Source of the DNA: Propionibacteriaceae bacterium
GTDB taxonomy: Bacteria; Actinomycetota; Actinomycetes; Propionibacteriales; Propionibacteriaceae
Direction: 5' to 3'
Assembly (NCBI GenBank): GCA_031287505.1
Contig: JAITSW010000156.1
Coordinates: 1-11,062, forward strand
DNA length: 11,062 bases
In this document: positions 1 to 6,667 of the stretch, in pieces
Layout: each line of letters opens with the position of its first letter
How positions within the stretch are numbered: the stretch's first letter is position 1
The notes under the pieces: generated by a model
Database searches by the model: none
Told to the model about the DNA's origin: nothing
What the model saw: the letters and a program-made list of their open reading frames with translations, nothing else
Program-made: the position numbers and the translations under genes

Positions 1-897
1 ACCGCGCGTGCCACTCAGCTAACGATGAATCGCGAGGGTATCCGGCGCCTGGCGGCCGAAGAACTGGGCTTGCCGACTTCGCCCTATGCCTTTGCCAATT
101 CTCAAGAAGAGTTGCTCGCTGCCGCGCTGCAGATCGGGTTTCCGGCAGTGGTCAAACCGGTGATGTCTTCGTCGGGTAAAGGTCAATCCGTCGTTCGCAA
201 TGCCGGGGATTTGCCGGCTGCTTGGGAGTATGCGGTTTCTAGCGGACGGGTGTCCGCCGCCAAAGTCATCGTCGAAGGTTTTGTAGATTTCGACTACGAG
301 ATCACCTTGCTGACGGTTCGCACGCTGGATGTCGACGGCGAGGCCGAAACATGTTTCTGCGAGCCGATCGGGCATCGGCAAGTATCGGGTGATTACGTGG
401 AATCCTGGCAGCCGCAGCCGATGGGTGAAGCTGCTCTCGCACAGGCCAAGCACATTGCCGGCGAGGTGACCAAGGCTTTGGGAGGGCGGGGCGTCTTCGG
501 CGTTGAGCTTTTCGTCAAGGACGACCAGGTCTATTTCTCCGAGGTGAGTCCCCGCCCCCACGACACCGGGCTGGTCACCCTCGCCACCCAGCGGCTCAGT
601 GAGTTTGAGCTCCATGCCCGGGCGATCCTTGGGCTTCCTGTGGACACCGCGCTGTTGCGTCCCGGCGCCTCGGCTGTCGTCTACGCCCTCTTTAACGGTA
701 AGGCGGTGACCTTTTCCGGGGTGGACAAATCCCTGAGAGTTCCCGAAAGCGACATCAGGCTTTTTGGCAAGCCCTCCGCGGTGTTGCCGCATCGCCGAAT
801 GGGCGTTGCGGTCGCTACGGCGGACGATATTGAGACAGCTAGGCAGCGCGCCACATTGGCCGCATCCAAGATCATCCCAGAGGCAAAAAGCGAATGA
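1..897 (+). CDS. purT: PurT, formate-dependent phosphoribosylglycinamide formyltransferase (5' truncated by window edge)
   Basis: This ATP-grasp enzyme makes formyl-GAR from GAR, formate and ATP in cytosolic de novo purine synthesis, replacing the folate-dependent PurN step. The reading frame is open from base 1, whose first codons read [13 protein letters not shown], a block internal to PurT. The ATG at base 25 is therefore an internal Met and not the start. The 298 visible residues compare with about 392 in E. coli PurT, so roughly 95 N-terminal residues lie outside the window. ATP-grasp landmarks are present: [11 protein letters not shown] (ATP-binding lysine and glycine loop), [19 protein letters not shown] and [12 protein letters not shown] (metal-binding Glu and Asp), and near the C-terminus IRLFGKP followed by HRRMGVA. 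It ends with TGA six bases before the DUF6912-like gene. Identity is near certain from motif order; regulation cannot be judged because the 5' end is missing. Confidence 0.96.
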   Translation, partial: TARATQLTMNREGIRRLAAEELGLPTSPYAFANSQEELLAAALQIGFPAVVKPVMSSSGKGQSVVRNAGDLPAAWEYAVSSGRVSAAKVIVEGFVDFDYEITLLTVRTLDVDGEAETCFCEPIGHRQVSGDYVESWQPQPMGEAALAQAKHIAGEVTKALGGRGVFGVELFVKDDQVYFSEVSPRPHDTGLVTLATQRLSEFELHARAILGLPVDTALLRPGASAVVYALFNGKAVTFSGVDKSLRVPESDIRLFGKPSAVLPHRRMGVAVATADDIETARQRATLAASKIIPEAKSE

Positions 898-901
898 GGA
901 G
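896..901 (+). promoter_or_regulatory. Ribosome binding site GAGGAG of the DUF6912-like gene, overlapping the purT stop
   Basis: GAGGAG overlaps the purT TGA (895-897) and lies only 2 nt before the ATG at 904. The close spacing together with the overlap suggests translational coupling to purT. It supports the start at 904, although a GTG at 940 begins the conserved part of the protein. Confidence 0.5.
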
Positions 902-903
902 CT

Positions 904-1395
904 ATGTCACCTTCGCAAAGTGAGGGCAAGCTTGTTTTTGTGCCGTTGAGCGGCGAACTCCTAGCTGGTTTTGCCACGCAGGGGAACCTCGAAGGTCCGC
1001 TACCGGCGTTCACGGTTACCGATGAGATGCTGGATGCCTTTGGCTTGCGCGTCGAAGATGGCGAGCAGGCCGAATTCACGGCGGTTAACATCGCCGCTAT
1101 CGCCGGCTTGCTGAGCTTTGGGGTGCGGCTTGTCGCGGTCCTGCCCGCCTCTTATGTTGGCGGATGTGACGATTTCGGCACAGTGAGCGCCTCAGGCTTG
1201 AAGTACTCCCAAGTGGTCTCCCTCTTCGCAGATGAGCCCGCTGGCGAACGCGTTGCCCTGATAGCGCAGCAGCTAAAAGGCCGGACTTTGGACGAGGTTT
1301 GGGAAGACCCAATTGTCATTGAGTTGGTCGACGATGCCGAACTCCTTTGGTATGGCCCGGCAGAGTGGAAGCAGCTGGTGCACCTACTTGGATAG
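904..1395 (+). CDS. DUF6912-like conserved actinobacterial protein of unknown function
   Basis: A 163-residue, acidic, probably cytosolic protein with no signal peptide or membrane segment. I assign it to the DUF6912-type family by recall: a short beta-strand start (LVFVPLSGE, residues 10-18), a PAFTVTDEML segment (35-44), an Ala-rich central helix (AVNIAAIAGLLSFG), a strand RLVAVLPASYV, and the typical C-terminal ELLWYGPAEWKQLVHLL (146-162). The family has no established biochemical role that I know of. Members usually begin directly at the FVP strand, so the first nine or so residues may be a lineage-specific extension or the true start may be the GTG at 940. It sits between purT and pruA, in the same direction as both. 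The context does not reveal a function. Confidence 0.75.
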   Translation: MSPSQSEGKLVFVPLSGELLAGFATQGNLEGPLPAFTVTDEMLDAFGLRVEDGEQAEFTAVNIAAIAGLLSFGVRLVAVLPASYVGGCDDFGTVSASGLKYSQVVSLFADEPAGERVALIAQQLKGRTLDEVWEDPIVIELVDDAELLWYGPAEWKQLVHLLG

Positions 1396-1420
1396 AGCGC
1401 GGGAGTGTTGCTTTAAAGCG

Positions 1421-1426
1421 TAAACT
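1421..1426 (+). promoter_or_regulatory. Possible -10 element of a leaderless pruA promoter
   Basis: TAAACT fits the TANNNT -10 pattern and lies 7 nt before the ATG at 1434, the geometry typical of actinobacterial leaderless transcripts. No Shine-Dalgarno sequence precedes the ATG (TTGCCCCT is the immediate upstream sequence). No good -35 hexamer is seen at the usual distance, so the call is tentative. Confidence 0.35.
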
Positions 1427-1433
1427 TGCCCCT

Positions 1434-3062
1434 ATGGATGCTATTACTGCTGTACCCCTGCCCAAAAATGAACCGGTCTACTCATATGCGCCGGGAACCA
1501 AGGAACGTGCCGACTTACAGGCCGCATTGGACTGTGCTTACAATTGCGCGCCTATCGAGCTAACTGGCACCTTCGGTGCGCAGCGGCGCCCCGGCTCTGG
1601 CCACGAGCTCAAGGTCACTATGCCGAGCGAGCACGCCCACATTCTCGGTACCGTGCATCAAGCAACTGCTGCCGACACGACGGCCGCAGTCAACGCGGCT
1701 TTGGCAGCTGCCCCTGACTGGGCAAATACCCCCTATGACGACCGCGCCGCCATCTTCTTGCGCGCCGCTGAGCTGATCACCGGCCCGTATCGCGCCAAGA
1801 TCAACGCCGCCACCATGCTTGGCCAAGCCAAGACGCCGCAACAGGCCGAGATTGATTCAGCCTGCGAGTTGGCGGACTTCCTGCGCTTTAATTCCGCCTA
1901 TGCCCGTCAGATTTATGCTGACCAACCCGAAAACAGTGCGACTGTGTGGAATCGGTTGGACTACCGTCCGCTAGACGGCTTCGTATATGCGATTACCCCC
2001 TTCAACTTCACCGCTATTGCCGGCAACCTGCCCGCCGCTCCGGCATTGATGGGTAACGTCGTCATCTGGAAGCCCGCGCTTACCCAGCAATTTGCGGCTT
2101 CGGTCGTGGCTGACATCTTCATTGAGGCTGGCTTGCCTGCTGGCGTCATCAATATGCTGCCCGGCCATGGCGCCGAGGTTTCTGAAGTTGCTTTGGCCCA
2201 TGAGGCATTGGCTGGTATTCACTTCACCGGCTCGACTCGCGTCTTCCAGAATATTTGGGGCGAGATCGGCGCCAACATTCACCGCTATCGCTCCTATCCG
2301 CGCCTCGTTGGCGAAACCGGCGGTAAAGACTTCGTTGTGGCGCATTCCTCTGCCGACCCCAAGGCGCTTGTCACAGCTCTTGTGCGCGGATCGTTCGAGT
2401 ATTCGGGCCAGAAGTGCTCGGCCTCTTCGCGATCCTATATCCCCAAGAGCGTTTGGGGTGTTATCAAGGACGATCTGATTGCCGCAACCGAAGGCTTGGC
2501 TGTTGGCGATGTCCGCGATTTCAAGAATTTCACCTCCGCCCTCATCGACAATCGGGCTTACGCAAAGTTGTCGGCCGCCATTGAAAAGGCTAAAAGCGAG
2601 CCTGACACGCAGATTATTGCCGGTGGTACCTATGACGATTCGGTGGGATGGTATGTCAGGCCGACGTTGGTGACCTCGACGAACCTTGCCAACGACATCT
2701 TCACCACCGAATTCTTCGGCCCGCTACTTGGTGTCTATGTATACGAAGACTCGCAATATGAAGACATCATTAGGCACATTGACAGCACTTCGCGCTATGC
2801 CCTCACTGGATCTATCATTGCGAACGACCGTTCGGCTATCAAGACGGCCGAGATTGGCCTGCGCAACGCTGCCGGTAATTTCTACATCAATGACAAGTCA
2901 ACTGGTGCGGTTGTGGGGCAGCAGCCATTTGGGGGCGGCAGGGCATCGGGCACCAACGACAAGGCAGGTTCTGTATGGAACCTCATTCGCTGGGTCAGCC
3001 CGCGGTCTATCAAAGAGGCGTTGCTTCCTCCCAAGACCGTCGATTATCCCCACATGGCTTAG
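1434..3062 (+). CDS. pruA: PruA, L-glutamate gamma-semialdehyde (P5C) dehydrogenase
   Basis: This cytosolic NAD-dependent aldehyde dehydrogenase oxidises glutamate-5-semialdehyde (from P5C) to glutamate, the second step of proline catabolism. The start at 1434 gives MDAITAVPLPKNEPV, the typical N-terminus of actinobacterial PruA. An in-frame ATG at 1347 would add 29 residues unlike the family and would overlap the preceding gene, so it was not used. The 542 residues match the usual monofunctional size (about 540). Visible landmarks are ITPFNFTAIAGNLP (187-200), the cofactor lysine in VIWKP (K213), FTGST (264-268), the general-base Glu294 in VGETGGK, the nucleophile Cys328 in GQKCSASS, and FTTEFFGP followed by QQPFGGGRASGTNDKAG. 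No proline dehydrogenase is fused or adjacent, so a separate PRODH gene must exist elsewhere if the pathway is complete. The PHP gene follows after 5 nt. Confidence 0.96.
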   Translation: MDAITAVPLPKNEPVYSYAPGTKERADLQAALDCAYNCAPIELTGTFGAQRRPGSGHELKVTMPSEHAHILGTVHQATAADTTAAVNAALAAAPDWANTPYDDRAAIFLRAAELITGPYRAKINAATMLGQAKTPQQAEIDSACELADFLRFNSAYARQIYADQPENSATVWNRLDYRPLDGFVYAITPFNFTAIAGNLPAAPALMGNVVIWKPALTQQFAASVVADIFIEAGLPAGVINMLPGHGAEVSEVALAHEALAGIHFTGSTRVFQNIWGEIGANIHRYRSYPRLVGETGGKDFVVAHSSADPKALVTALVRGSFEYSGQKCSASSRSYIPKSVWGVIKDDLIAATEGLAVGDVRDFKNFTSALIDNRAYAKLSAAIEKAKSEPDTQIIAGGTYDDSVGWYVRPTLVTSTNLANDIFTTEFFGPLLGVYVYEDSQYEDIIRHIDSTSRYALTGSIIANDRSAIKTAEIGLRNAAGNFYINDKSTGAVVGQQPFGGGRASGTNDKAGSVWNLIRWVSPRSIKEALLPPKTVDYPHMA

Positions 3063-3067
3063 CTTTG

Positions 3068-3940
3068 ATGGCTTTGCCAAGCCATCCCATCATCGATCTT
3101 CACACGCATTCGAGTGTTTCTGATGGGACGGACACCCCTGTTGAGTTGATCGCAAAGGCAGCTAGGCAGGGGTTATCTGTGGTTTCCTTGACCGATCACG
3201 ACACTTTTTCCGGCTTGGCTCCGGCTCGCCGCCAAGCCGACACACTGGGGTTGCACCTTATTGACGGCATAGAGCTGACTGCTAGATTCAATGGTGCCAG
3301 CGTTCACCTGCTGGGTTATGGATGCGATCCGGAGAATGAGCCGTTGGCCCAGATGATGGCTTTCAATAGAAATGCCAAGAATGATCGCGCTCCCAAGGTC
3401 TTGGAGAAATTGGCCGAGCTTGGCATGCCGTTGACTATCGAGGATGTGAAAGACGTCGCGGCGGATGACAGCGCGCTGCAGCGGCCGCATATTGCCGATG
3501 CCATGGTGGCGAGGGGGTATGTGGCCAGCCGTGAGGAAGCTTTTCGCAAGTATCTCTTCGACGGACGTCCGGCATTTGTGCGCAGCCCCGCGATGAAGCT
3601 GGAACAGGCTATCGACCTGGTGCATGGAGCCGGGGGAGTCGCGGTGATCGCACATCCGTGGGCTAGGCGCAGCGAGGTTGCCTTGCCGGAAAAAGTCCTT
3701 GCGCGGCTTGCCGGGCAACACCAACTTGACGGTTTGGAAGCGAATCACCCCGATCACCCGGAACATGAAAAAGCGGCGCTTCGAGGTATCGCCGCGCGCC
3801 TGGGGCTGCTAGTCACCGGCTCGTCCGATTACCACGGCAAAGGCAAAGTCGGGCACGAGCTCGGTTGTGAAAGCACAACGCCTGAGACCCTCGATGAGAT
3901 ACTTCGTCGAATTTCCCTGCGAAGAGCGGCCAAATCTTAG
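3068..3940 (+). CDS. PHP-domain metal-dependent phosphoesterase (TrpH/YciV-like)
   Basis: PHP proteins are trinuclear-metal phosphoesterases. The nearest characterised group (E. coli YciV/TrpH, RNase AM) removes phosphates from 3',5'-nucleoside bisphosphates and trims short RNA ends. The 290 residues from the ATG at 3068 carry the metal ligands in family order: LHTH (H12, H14), D19, LTDHD (D43-H44-D45), the Glu of GIELTA (E69), RPHIAD (H141), IAHPWAR (H196) and SSDYHG (D254, H256). No signal peptide or membrane segment is seen. The frame stays open upstream to 2975, but that part would lie inside pruA and lacks family similarity. The ATG is 5 nt after the pruA stop and has no clear Shine-Dalgarno sequence, so expression is likely coupled to pruA. 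Substrate is inferred from the family only; other PHP enzymes hydrolyse histidinol phosphate or flank DNA polymerases. Confidence 0.88.
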   Translation: MALPSHPIIDLHTHSSVSDGTDTPVELIAKAARQGLSVVSLTDHDTFSGLAPARRQADTLGLHLIDGIELTARFNGASVHLLGYGCDPENEPLAQMMAFNRNAKNDRAPKVLEKLAELGMPLTIEDVKDVAADDSALQRPHIADAMVARGYVASREEAFRKYLFDGRPAFVRSPAMKLEQAIDLVHGAGGVAVIAHPWARRSEVALPEKVLARLAGQHQLDGLEANHPDHPEHEKAALRGIAARLGLLVTGSSDYHGKGKVGHELGCESTTPETLDEILRRISLRRAAKS

Positions 3941-3947
3941 ATCTGAC

Positions 3948-3985
3948 AAGCTATCACGTGCGGTCTTTTGAGCACGTTGTAGCTT
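3948..3985 (+). repeat. 14-bp imperfect inverted repeat upstream of trpS (hairpin A: terminator or operator)
   Basis: AAGCTATCACGTGC (3948-3961) and GCACGTTGTAGCTT (3972-3985) pair with 12 Watson-Crick pairs, one T-G wobble and one C-T mismatch around a 10-nt loop. It begins 8 nt after the PHP stop codon. As RNA it could terminate the pruA-PHP transcript, although no T-run follows. As DNA it could be a dyad operator overlapping the putative trpS -35. It shares bases 3977-3985 with hairpin B, so the two cannot form at once. Confidence 0.6.
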
Positions 3986-3998
3986 CAGGCAATAGAAT
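3968..3998 (+). promoter_or_regulatory. Candidate trpS promoter (TTGAGC, 19 nt, TAGAAT)
   Basis: A TTGAGC hexamer (3968-3973) and a TAGAAT hexamer (3993-3998) are spaced 19 nt apart, wider than the ideal 17. They lie 35 nt before the trpS ATG. If used, transcription would start near 4005 and the upstream dyad would act at the DNA level rather than as mRNA structure. The call rests only on hexamer resemblance. Confidence 0.3.
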
Positions 3999-4017
3999 TG
4001 ATGTTTGCCTGCTACAA
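3977..4017 (+). promoter_or_regulatory. Hairpin B in the trpS leader, mutually exclusive with hairpin A
   Basis: TTGTAGC (3977-3983) pairs with GCTACAA (4011-4017), and AGGCAA (3987-3992) pairs with TTGCCT (4005-4010). This gives 13 perfect pairs with a 3-nt bulge (TTC, 3984-3986) and a 12-nt loop. It ends 4 nt before the trpS Shine-Dalgarno sequence. Bases 3980-3986 (TAGCTTC) could instead pair with GGAGCTA (4022-4028) and hide the ribosome binding site, so three alternative structures compete for the same segment. There is no T-box motif and no Trp codon (TGG) in this region. Confidence 0.5.
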
Positions 4018-4020
4018 ACA

Positions 4021-4025
4021 AGGAG
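4021..4025 (+). promoter_or_regulatory. Shine-Dalgarno AGGAG of trpS
   Basis: AGGAG lies 8 nt before the ATG at 4034 and fixes that codon as the trpS start, in preference to the in-frame TTG/ATG at 3998/4001, which fall within hairpin B. Confidence 0.8.
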
Positions 4026-4033
4026 CTAATTCG

Positions 4034-5140
4034 ATGAGCGATCTCGACGCTGGAGACCAACTGGCCGCTTCGACTTCAACCGCGTCTTTGCGGCGTGCGG
4101 AGGCGCGCTCGCGAGAGATTGAGGCTCAGATCGGCAAAGACCCATCGCAGATCCGAATGCTGACCGGTGATCGGCCCACCGGAAATCTACATATCGGCCA
4201 CTACTTTGGCTCGCTGGCTAATCGAGTGCGGCTCCAAAATGACGGTGTTGAGACTTTCGTGGTCATAGCCGATTATCAGGTGATCACCGATCGCGACGAT
4301 GCCGGGCCGATCCGCGAACGGGTGCTATCACTGGTGGCAGACTATTTGGCGGTGGGGCTAGATCCGGCCCGCACCGTGATCTTCAATCATTCGCAGGTTC
4401 CGGCACTGAACCAATTGCTGCTGCCGTTTTTATCGCTGGTCACCGATGCCGAGCTACGGCGCAACCCCACCGTCAAGGCGGAGCTTGAGGCTACCGGTGA
4501 TCGGGCGTTATCCGGGCTGCTGCTCACCTATCCGGTACACCAAGCGGCTGACATCCTTTTCTGCAAGGCAAACCTGGTTCCGGTGGGCAAAGACCAACTG
4601 CCGCATTTGGAACAGACGCGGGTGGTCGCGCGTCGCTTTGACGAGCGTTATGGACGTGTCGATCCGGCTCGCCCGATCTTTCCGCAAGCCGAGGCCCTGC
4701 TCTCTCAGGCATCCCATGTATTGGGCCTTGACGGGCAGAAGATGAGCAAATCGCGGGGCAACACCATAGAGCTGGGTATGGATGCCGACATAACCGCTAA
4801 GCGAATAAAGAAGGCAGTCACCGATTCTGATCGGAATATCACCTTTGACCCTGTGAACCGCCCTGCGGTGTCGAATCTGGTGATGCTGGTTGCGCTAACC
4901 GCCAAACGCAACCCAGAGGCTATCGCCGCCGAAATCGGCGACGGGGGAGCTGGGACGCTGAAGAAGCTAGTGACCGAATCCGTCAATGAGTATTTCGCCC
5001 CGATTCGGGCCAAACGCGCAGAGTTGGCCAACGATCCCGGCTATTTGCTGCAGGTGCTGCGTGATGGCAATGCCAAAGCCAACGAGATTGCCAACGCCAC
5101 CTTGGACGAAGTCCGGGCAGCAATGGGAATGGTCTTCTAA
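4034..5140 (+). CDS. trpS: Tryptophanyl-tRNA synthetase, divergent actinobacterial type
   Basis: This class Ic synthetase activates tryptophan with ATP and charges tRNA-Trp in the cytosol. The 368 residues carry an N-terminal extension of about 40 residues (acidic, then Arg-rich), then the Rossmann-fold HIGH motif in GDRPTGNLHIGHYFGS (H53-H56), the Trp-pocket segment LLTYPVHQAADIL (Y166, D173), VPVGKDQLPHLE, and the signature GQKMSKSRGN (K236-S240), with a helical C-terminal domain ending EVRAAMGMVF. Several positions differ from E. coli and Bacillus enzymes: TIGNY is HIGHY, DQHAIT is DYQVIT (79-85 region), the Gln before the PSG motif is Arg47, and the pocket Met is Gln170. This resembles the auxiliary TrpRS type known from Streptomyces, some of which resist indolmycin; resistance here is inference. 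It converges on the helicase gene with 4 nt between stop codons. Confidence 0.95.
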   Translation: MSDLDAGDQLAASTSTASLRRAEARSREIEAQIGKDPSQIRMLTGDRPTGNLHIGHYFGSLANRVRLQNDGVETFVVIADYQVITDRDDAGPIRERVLSLVADYLAVGLDPARTVIFNHSQVPALNQLLLPFLSLVTDAELRRNPTVKAELEATGDRALSGLLLTYPVHQAADILFCKANLVPVGKDQLPHLEQTRVVARRFDERYGRVDPARPIFPQAEALLSQASHVLGLDGQKMSKSRGNTIELGMDADITAKRIKKAVTDSDRNITFDPVNRPAVSNLVMLVALTAKRNPEAIAAEIGDGGAGTLKKLVTESVNEYFAPIRAKRAELANDPGYLLQVLRDGNAKANEIANATLDEVRAAMGMVF

Positions 5141-5144
5141 AAGG

Positions 5145-6644
5145 CTATTCCCCGTTCTCGGCTACCGGCCGGCCGTTGCGTAGCCGCTTCCGCGGGCGGT
5201 CGTTGCGCTTGCGAGGACGGCTGCTTGCCGATGCGTCGTCGCTGCCGGCCTTAGCCGGCGCGTCGGAGCGTTGCCCGTCATGATTTCGGCGACCAGCGTT
5301 TCCATGTCGTTCGCCTCGGCCGCGATTCTCGCTTCGCCCCCTGCTGCGTCCACCGCGATCATCTTTGGCACCCTCGCGCTCTAAACGAGCCGCGCGAGCC
5401 TCCTCAGGGTCGCGCAAATAGGCTTTGGCGCCTTCGGGAATCTTCAGATCGGCCAAAAACTCCGGGGAAGTGGAATACACCTCGGCGGGCTCCTCGAAGG
5501 GTAGCTTCAAAGTTTTGCTGATCACCTTCCAGCGAGTTTCGTCGGCCCAATCCACAAAGGTGACCGCGATACCGTCTTTGCCAGCCCGACCGGTTCGGCC
5601 GATACGGTGCACATAGGTCATTTCGTTGTCTGGGCATTCGTAGTTGATGACGTGGGTGACGTCTGTCACATCGATGCCCCTCGCGGCAACATCGGTCGCC
5701 ACCAGCACGTCAATGCTGCTTTCGTCGCGGAATTTCTCTAGCGAACGCTCCCTGGCTGCTTGGCCGAGGTCGCCGTGAATAGTGCGAACTTTGAAACCGC
5801 GATCCGCCAAGTCATCGGCAAGGCGTTGGGCTTGACGTTTGGTATGGGTGAAGATGATGGTACGGCCGCGGTCGGGAGCCTGCAGGATTTTCCCGATCAT
5901 GGCGGGCTTGTCAAGATCATGGGTTCGGTAGACAAACTGTGTGGTGTCAGGAACGGTGAGCTGGGCATCGTGTGTTTCAGCGCGCACGTTCATGGGCTGG
6001 TTTAGCTGGCTGCGCGCCAAAGCCACGATCGCAGCGGGCATGGTTGCCGAGAAAAGCAACGTCTGCCTCGAATGCGGAGTCTTGCCCACCAACGACTCCA
6101 CGTCAGGCAGGAAGCCCATGTCAAGCATCTCCTCAGCTTCATCGAGCACCAAGATCTTGATCTTGGACAGATCCAAAGACTTGCGGTTGGCTAGATCGAG
6201 TAGTCGCCCGGGCGTGCCAACAACTACGTCTACGCCTTTTTCGAGAGCGTCAAGTTGAATGTCATAACCCACTCCGCCATAGACCGTGAGCACCCTGGCC
6301 GCTCGAAAAGTTGACGCGGTGGTCAAATCATCGGCGACTTGGAGCGCCAGCTCGCGGGTGGGGCACATGATCAACGCCTGCGGGGCTTTCAACTCAGGGT
6401 CAAACTCCGGGTCGCCTGCCACATTGATTCTCTGTAGCGCCGCTATCCCGAATGCCAGTGTCTTCCCAGTGCCAGTACGGGCCTGGCCAATCATGTCTGT
6501 GCCAGAAAGCGCAATGGGAAGGGCTAGTGCCTGAATCGGAAAGGGTGAAGTGATGTTCACCGATTTCAAGGCCTTAATGATGTCGGGGTGAACTCCCAAC
6601 TGGGCAAACGTCTCGGGGGTTTGGTTCAACTCTATCTGTGTCAT
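5145..6644 (-). CDS. DEAD-box ATP-dependent RNA helicase with DEAE motif II (RhlE/DeaD-like)
   Basis: This ATP-dependent RNA-remodelling helicase probably acts in rRNA maturation, RNA decay or cold adaptation. The 499 residues show the full motif set: Q motif (F13 to FPIQ, 35-38), motif I ARTGTGKT (55-62), Ia PTRELALQ (95-102), TPGR (144-147), motif II DEAE (168-171), motif III SAT (199-201), motif IV IIFTHTK, motif V VATDVAARGID, and motif VI HRIGRTGRAG (346-355). Residues 420-499 form a basic, Arg/Gly-rich, disordered tail (RGGRSRGR, RGRGERHG, RPRKR) typical of RNA-anchoring extensions. Motif II has Glu where nearly all relatives have Asp (codon GAG). The start at 6644 is forced, because TGA lies in frame three codons upstream; its Shine-Dalgarno is weak. 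It lies downstream of a DUF3107 gene, a pairing also found in mycobacteria (TB9.4 and RhlE). Confidence 0.95.
   Translation of the reverse strand: MTQIELNQTPETFAQLGVHPDIIKALKSVNITSPFPIQALALPIALSGTDMIGQARTGTGKTLAFGIAALQRINVAGDPEFDPELKAPQALIMCPTRELALQVADDLTTASTFRAARVLTVYGGVGYDIQLDALEKGVDVVVGTPGRLLDLANRKSLDLSKIKILVLDEAEEMLDMGFLPDVESLVGKTPHSRQTLLFSATMPAAIVALARSQLNQPMNVRAETHDAQLTVPDTTQFVYRTHDLDKPAMIGKILQAPDRGRTIIFTHTKRQAQRLADDLADRGFKVRTIHGDLGQAARERSLEKFRDESSIDVLVATDVAARGIDVTDVTHVINYECPDNEMTYVHRIGRTGRAGKDGIAVTFVDWADETRWKVISKTLKLPFEEPAEVYSTSPEFLADLKIPEGAKAYLRDPEEARAARLEREGAKDDRGGRSRGRSENRGRGERHGNAGRRNHDGQRSDAPAKAGSDDASASSRPRKRNDRPRKRLRNGRPVAENGE
5159..5186. terminator. Possible shared terminator hairpin between trpS and the helicase
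   Basis: CGGCTAC (5159-5165) and GTAGCCG (5180-5186) form a 7-bp stem enclosing the G+C-rich palindrome CGGCCGGCCG. It lies within the last codons of the helicase and 19 nt after the trpS stop. There is no T-run. With only 4 nt between the convergent genes, any trpS terminator must sit inside the helicase coding sequence, which is the reason for listing this one. Confidence 0.25.
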
Positions 6645-6667
6645 ATTCTCACTTCATAACCGCACAC
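6641..6667 (-). CDS. Possible 8-codon upstream ORF coupled to the helicase start
   Basis: A GTG at 6667-6665 opens the frame MCGYEVRI and ends in a TGA (6643-6641) that overlaps the helicase ATG as ATGA. A good Shine-Dalgarno AGAGG lies at 6678-6674, 6 nt before the GTG, whereas the helicase ATG itself has only the weak AAGTGAG. This arrangement would let ribosomes load at the short ORF and reinitiate on the helicase. The peptide is too short for any composition test, so the call rests on signal geometry alone. Confidence 0.35.
   Translation of the reverse strand: MCGYEVRI

Noticed and set aside
25..897. Complete PurT starting at the ATG at base 25
   Set aside because: The frame is open to base 1 and the residues before this Met (TARATQLT) are conserved internal PurT sequence, so the gene is truncated by the window.
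681..1091. 136-codon antisense open frame over purT and the DUF6912-like gene
   Set aside because: It is a shadow of two confidently identified plus-strand genes, with no family resemblance and no ribosome binding site noted.
1347..1433. In-frame upstream ATG for pruA that would add 29 residues
   Set aside because: The added residues overlap the DUF6912-like gene and do not resemble PruA; the ATG at 1434 matches the conserved family N-terminus.
2975..3067. Longer PHP-domain protein starting inside pruA
   Set aside because: The extra residues are an out-of-frame reading of the conserved pruA 3' end; PHP proteins begin just before the LHTH motif.
3998..4033. TrpRS starting at TTG 3998 or ATG 4001
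   Set aside because: A well-spaced AGGAG precedes ATG 4034, and the upstream codons lie in the hairpin B region.
3941..4033. T-box riboswitch or Trp leader peptide upstream of trpS
   Set aside because: No T-box consensus (GGTGGNACCGCG-like) was seen and no TGG codon occurs in any frame, so only generic alternative pairing is reported.
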